Shown: positions 7,046 through 9,810 of the stretch, piece by piece
Position numbering within the stretch: position 1 is the first letter of the stretch
Layout of the letters: each line of letters starts with the position of its first letter
Source of the DNA: Chitinophagia bacterium
Lineage (GTDB): Bacteria > Bacteroidota > Bacteroidia > Chitinophagales > Chitinophagaceae
Length of the DNA stretch: 9,810 bases
NCBI GenBank assembly: GCA_010021705.1
Contig: RGMU01000044.1
Coordinates: 1 to 9,810, forward strand
Reading direction: 5' to 3'
Program-made: the position numbers and the translations under genes
Notes under the pieces: model-generated
Told to the model about the DNA's origin: nothing
The model's database searches: none
What the model saw: only the letters and a program-made list of their open reading frames with translations

Positions 7046-7077
7046 TTTGGTTATATAAAAAATGTTTGTTAGTTTTG
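7046..7077 (+). promoter_or_regulatory. Bacteroidota-type promoter of the helicase-TPR cassette
   Basis: TTTG (7046-7049), 20 nt, then TAGTTTTG (7070-7077): a full match to the -33 TTTG / -7 TAnnTTTG layout. Transcription would begin near 7083, giving a leader of about 23 nt before ATG 7106. A second perfect -7 box, TAGATTTG (7042-7049), overlaps the -33 element and might be a weaker alternative start. The region upstream of ATG 7106 has no Shine-Dalgarno. Confidence 0.6.
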
Positions 7078-7105
7078 ATACTATTGCTTAATCAACAGTC
7101 CGATA

Positions 7106-9226
7106 ATGACATTAAGGGATACTTTTTCAACATATACATTGACAAATGGACAATACCGGCTTCTGGACGAGTTGGAGAAATTCCTGTCTGATAATTCAAC
7201 TTGTTTTTTATTAAAAGGTTATGCAGGAACAGGAAAAACTTTTATGATGAAAGGACTTACTGATTTTTTGACAGAAACAAAAAGAAGATTTATAATAGCA
7301 GCACCGACAGGACGAGCAGCGAAAGTGATTTCGCAAAAAACAGAACATAAAGCATATACTATTCATAAAACGATTTATTCAAGTAAAGACCTAAAAGAGT
7401 TCAAAACAAAAGACGGAACGGAGACGTTTAAATTTTTCTACGAAGTTAAGCATAACGAAGACCCTAACAACACAATCTATATCATTGATGAAGCTTCTAT
7501 GCTTTCCGATGTATATTCGGAGGGTGAATTTTTTAGATTTGGCTCGGGGCACCTACTCAAGGACATGTTAGAGTATATCAACTTTGACAATAACGTACAC
7601 AATAAGAAAATAATATTTATCGGAGATGATGCACAGTTACCACCTGTAAATATGAATTCTTCACCTGCACTTGATGGGAAATATTTGCAAGAAAACTACA
7701 ATCTTGTCTCAAGTGAATATGAACTTACAGAAGTTGTAAGGCAAAAAGCAGAAAGCGGAATATTGAAGAATGCAACCCAATTACGGCAATCATTAAAAGC
7801 AAACATTTACAATCAACTTGACATTGAAACTAACTTAAAAGACATCTACAAAACAAAACATGAAGAATTGTTATCAAAGTATCTTGAAGCGTGCAATAAT
7901 ACTATTTGTGATGAAACAATAATAGTAGCGCATTCCAACTCATCTGTAAAGGAGTATAACGATTTTATAAGAAATTATTTTTTTCCAAACAACAATATGA
8001 TAGCTGTTGGAGATAAAATAATTTTAGTTGCCAATAATTACAATCTTCCACAAATGCAACTTTTAAATGGCGATTTTGGAATTGTAAAAGAAGTGTGTCC
8101 AAAAAATGAATGCAGAACGATTAAATTAAAACGTAAAATCAGAAAAAACGAAGTAACCGATATATATATACCTCTAACTTTTCGGGATGTTACAATTACA
8201 TTTACTGATGAAGAATTTAAAAAACACAATATATCGTGTAAGATAATAGAAAACCTCTTATATTCTGGGTTCAGAGATTTAAGTTCGGATGAATCGAAAG
8301 CGATTTATATAGATTTCAAAATCCGACACAAAAATCTCAAAGCGGGAACAAAAGAATTTAAAGAAGCTATACGAAGTGATGTTTATTTTAATGCTTTACG
8401 CATAAAATTTGGCTATGCTATTACTTGCCACAAAGCACAGGGCGGAGAATGGGCAAATACTTTTTTGGATTGCAAAACTTCAATGAGTTACTTAAATCCA
8501 AACTATTTCCGTTGGTTATACACAGGAATTACAAGGGCAAAAGAAAATCTTTATACGCTTGATGAGCCACATTTTACTATTGGGAGTAATTTACAACCGC
8601 CTAAAATTGAGAACATTAAACCTCGGGAAGATATTATTACCTTAAATGCAGAGATTTCAGAAATAGAATTGCCATTTGATTTTTCAAATCAACCCGCTAT
8701 TGTAAAGCATATTTATCTCGCAATTCGTGAATATCTGAAAGATGAAAATATAAATATCAAGGACTTTTACAGCTCAAATTATTTGGAACATTACACATTT
8801 TCACAAGAAAATTCAGTGGCTGTTTTCAAAATCCATTACAACGGACAAGACAAAATCACAACGATACAAAAACCTGCAAAAACAACAGAATTGGCGGAGA
8901 ATATCTATTCTAAACTTGTCAAGCTTCAAAATAAAATAATCATCACTGCAGAACCTGAAATAATTGAACCTGAATTTAAGTTTGAACAACCATTTTTACG
9001 AGAGCATTACGAGTTAAGAAAAACGCAAGTAATGAAGAAAAACATTAGCATTGTAAAAATTGAGAGTTACAATTATCAAGAAGTATATACATTCCAACGT
9101 AATAGCTTGAAAGCGGTATATCGGTTTTATTACGATGGAAAATACAGATTTACAGGAATTTATATTGACGAAAAAAAGACAACAGGATTATTTGAAGAAA
9201 TTAACGAACTTCTTAATAACAAGTAA
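7106..9226 (+). CDS. SF1B (RecD/Pif1/Dda-like) ATP-dependent DNA helicase with duplicated C-terminal domain
   Basis: A 706-residue protein. Superfamily 1 helicase motifs appear in order: Walker A GYAGTGKT (38-45, Lys44), motif Ia APTGRAA (66-72), Walker B YIIDEASM (125-132, D128-E129), motif III GDDAQLPPV (173-181), motif IV VVRQ (210-213), motif V YAITCHKAQGGEW (437-449) and motif VI YTGITRAKENL (472-482, Arg477). This is a complete, probably active motor; SF1B relatives unwind DNA 5' to 3'. There is no long N-terminal region before Walker A as in RecD2. Between VGDKIILVANNYNLP (301-315) and motif V lies an expanded insert of about 95 residues rich in Lys/Glu, in place of a compact 2B/SH3 region. 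After about 500 comes an extension with two copies of an unrecognised domain. The DNA is visibly AT-richer than fabD, suggesting transfer. The next gene starts 4 nt after the stop. The cellular role is unknown; repair or phage defence is inference. Confidence 0.9.
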   Translation: MTLRDTFSTYTLTNGQYRLLDELEKFLSDNSTCFLLKGYAGTGKTFMMKGLTDFLTETKRRFIIAAPTGRAAKVISQKTEHKAYTIHKTIYSSKDLKEFKTKDGTETFKFFYEVKHNEDPNNTIYIIDEASMLSDVYSEGEFFRFGSGHLLKDMLEYINFDNNVHNKKIIFIGDDAQLPPVNMNSSPALDGKYLQENYNLVSSEYELTEVVRQKAESGILKNATQLRQSLKANIYNQLDIETNLKDIYKTKHEELLSKYLEACNNTICDETIIVAHSNSSVKEYNDFIRNYFFPNNNMIAVGDKIILVANNYNLPQMQLLNGDFGIVKEVCPKNECRTIKLKRKIRKNEVTDIYIPLTFRDVTITFTDEEFKKHNISCKIIENLLYSGFRDLSSDESKAIYIDFKIRHKNLKAGTKEFKEAIRSDVYFNALRIKFGYAITCHKAQGGEWANTFLDCKTSMSYLNPNYFRWLYTGITRAKENLYTLDEPHFTIGSNLQPPKIENIKPREDIITLNAEISEIELPFDFSNQPAIVKHIYLAIREYLKDENINIKDFYSSNYLEHYTFSQENSVAVFKIHYNGQDKITTIQKPAKTTELAENIYSKLVKLQNKIIITAEPEIIEPEFKFEQPFLREHYELRKTQVMKKNISIVKIESYNYQEVYTFQRNSLKAVYRFYYDGKYRFTGIYIDEKKTTGLFEEINELLNNK
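8675..9217 (+). repeat. Two copies of an unrecognised ~80-residue domain at the helicase C-terminus
   Basis: Residues about 524-605 and 624-704 align along their whole length: F-x-F-(S)-N/E-QP at the start, then a mainly helical stretch, NI-x-I, S-x-NY-x-E-x-YTF (558-565 and 655-663), NS followed by AV (569-572 and 666-671), Y-(N/D)-G (578-580 and 676-678), T-x-I, K-x-TT or KKTT (592-594 and 690-693), and a closing helix with L. A linker rich in Glu and Pro (610-623) separates the copies. The predicted order is helix, then several short strands, then helix, which could be a nucleic-acid- or protein-binding fold. I do not recognise the domain. Confidence 0.7.
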
Positions 9227-9230
9227 GCGT

Positions 9231-9810
9231 ATGACTTTGTATGATTTTAGCCAGTCTATTAAAACTCTAAATAAGGAAAAGAAATTTTCGGAGGCATTAC
9301 AGTTCTTTAATAACAATAGACGCGAATGGAAACCTGAACAAATTGGCTCAAACAACTATGTTGTTTATGAGGTTATTAGCTCTCTAATAGAAATGAATTA
9401 TTACGAAGCAGTCTTTAAATTTATATATCAATATCAAGTTAAGTTAGATCCGAAGAACTTTAGTTTTCTTTTGAAGAAGCTCAAAGACAAACCTTCCGTT
9501 AATTGGGATGTTGTAAACAGGTTTTGTGATTTAGTTTCTGTTGATAGTCTTGATATAGAATGTAAAACAATAGAAGTTACAAGAAAAGGGGAAAAGAAAT
9601 CTGAGGAGCAAGCATCTGACAAGGAAAACTGGTATGCTGTTAAAACAAAGGCTTTGTTTGAGACACAACAATATCAGGAATGCTTTGTGGTTTCAAAAAA
9701 GGCACTTGAAACCTTTGATAAATTTCATTACTTAAACGATATCTGGTTTGCAAGAAGGGTTGCTTTGTCTAGAAAAAAATTAGGAAATAAAAAAGAAGCA
9801 CTAAATGAAT
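9231..9810 (+). CDS. TPR-like helical protein, partial (C-terminus beyond the window)
   Basis: An open frame of 193 codons running off the window end. ATG at 9231 lies 4 nt after the helicase stop, so the two genes are almost certainly co-transcribed and probably translationally coupled. The start MTLYDFSQSIKTLNKEKKFSEALQFF has the A-helix/B-helix look of a tetratricopeptide unit. Later segments are clearer: WYAVKTKALFETQQYQECF followed by SKKALETF (about 134-160), then WFARRVALSRKKLGNKKEALNE (about 171-192), two consecutive TPR-like pairs. Between them lie DVVNRFCDLVS and a charged stretch with RKGEKKSEEQASDKE (about 118-132), probably a loop. No enzyme motif is visible. TPR arrays bind partner proteins, so a scaffold or sensor acting with the helicase is a reasonable inference, unproven. 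Composition matches the helicase. The missing part may carry further repeats or an effector domain. Confidence 0.72.
   Translation, partial: MTLYDFSQSIKTLNKEKKFSEALQFFNNNRREWKPEQIGSNNYVVYEVISSLIEMNYYEAVFKFIYQYQVKLDPKNFSFLLKKLKDKPSVNWDVVNRFCDLVSVDSLDIECKTIEVTRKGEKKSEEQASDKENWYAVKTKALFETQQYQECFVVSKKALETFDKFHYLNDIWFARRVALSRKKLGNKKEALNE

Noticed and set aside
7062..7091. 9-codon frame ahead of the helicase
   Set aside because: It overlaps the promoter itself, so most of it would lie upstream of the predicted transcription start.
6848..7105. Search for insertion-sequence ends, tRNA, att site or CRISPR repeats at the composition boundary
   Set aside because: No transposase, tRNA, regularly spaced repeat or terminal inverted repeat pair could be identified within the window; a matching outer boundary would lie beyond 9810.
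9434..9622. Minus-strand 62-codon frame opposite the TPR-like gene
   Set aside because: The plus-strand frame is longer, open to the window end, coupled to the helicase and shows TPR-like periodicity.

Overview
The window looks like a chromosomal stretch from a member of the Bacteroidota, probably a Chitinophagaceae- or Sphingobacteriia-like lineage. Three things point there: a large secreted PKD-domain protein ending in a gliding-motility-type C-terminal domain (the type B sorting signal of the type IX secretion system, T9SS), several -7 elements of the Bacteroidota form TAnnTTTG, and start codons with AT-rich leaders in place of Shine-Dalgarno sequences. The family assignments come from reading motifs; no database search was possible.

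Layout. Positions 1-1112 (minus strand) hold the N-terminal part of a Wzx/MATE-like polysaccharide flippase and, just upstream of it in transcription order, a DUF4184 membrane protein; the 49-bp gap allows one transcript. Divergent from these is a sugar-nucleotide (RmlA-like) nucleotidyltransferase (1257-2255), which together with the flippase suggests surface-glycan synthesis and export. Convergent with it, 16 bp away, is fabD (2272-3159, minus), malonyl-CoA:ACP transacylase of fatty acid synthesis. A 282-bp divergent intergenic region carries several promoter-like elements, including two -7 boxes fused into one palindrome, and an inverted repeat. It leads into a 1115-residue T9SS-exported protein (3442-6789) with a signal peptide, a duplicated Cys-containing module, three PKD domains and a sorting domain, closed by a strong intrinsic terminator.

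From about 6850 the character changes. A 258-bp non-coding stretch with two small hairpins and an isolated perfect Shine-Dalgarno-like string separates the housekeeping part from a visibly AT-richer two-gene cassette with its own good Bacteroidota promoter. The cassette encodes a SF1B (RecD/Pif1/Dda-like) helicase with a C-terminal extension made of two copies of an unrecognised domain of about 80 residues, and, only 4 nt downstream, a TPR-like protein that runs off the window. This compact, compositionally distinct operon is the best candidate for an undescribed accessory system, possibly defence or DNA-repair related, but that role is inference.

No tRNA, rRNA, CRISPR array, transposase or integrase was seen.
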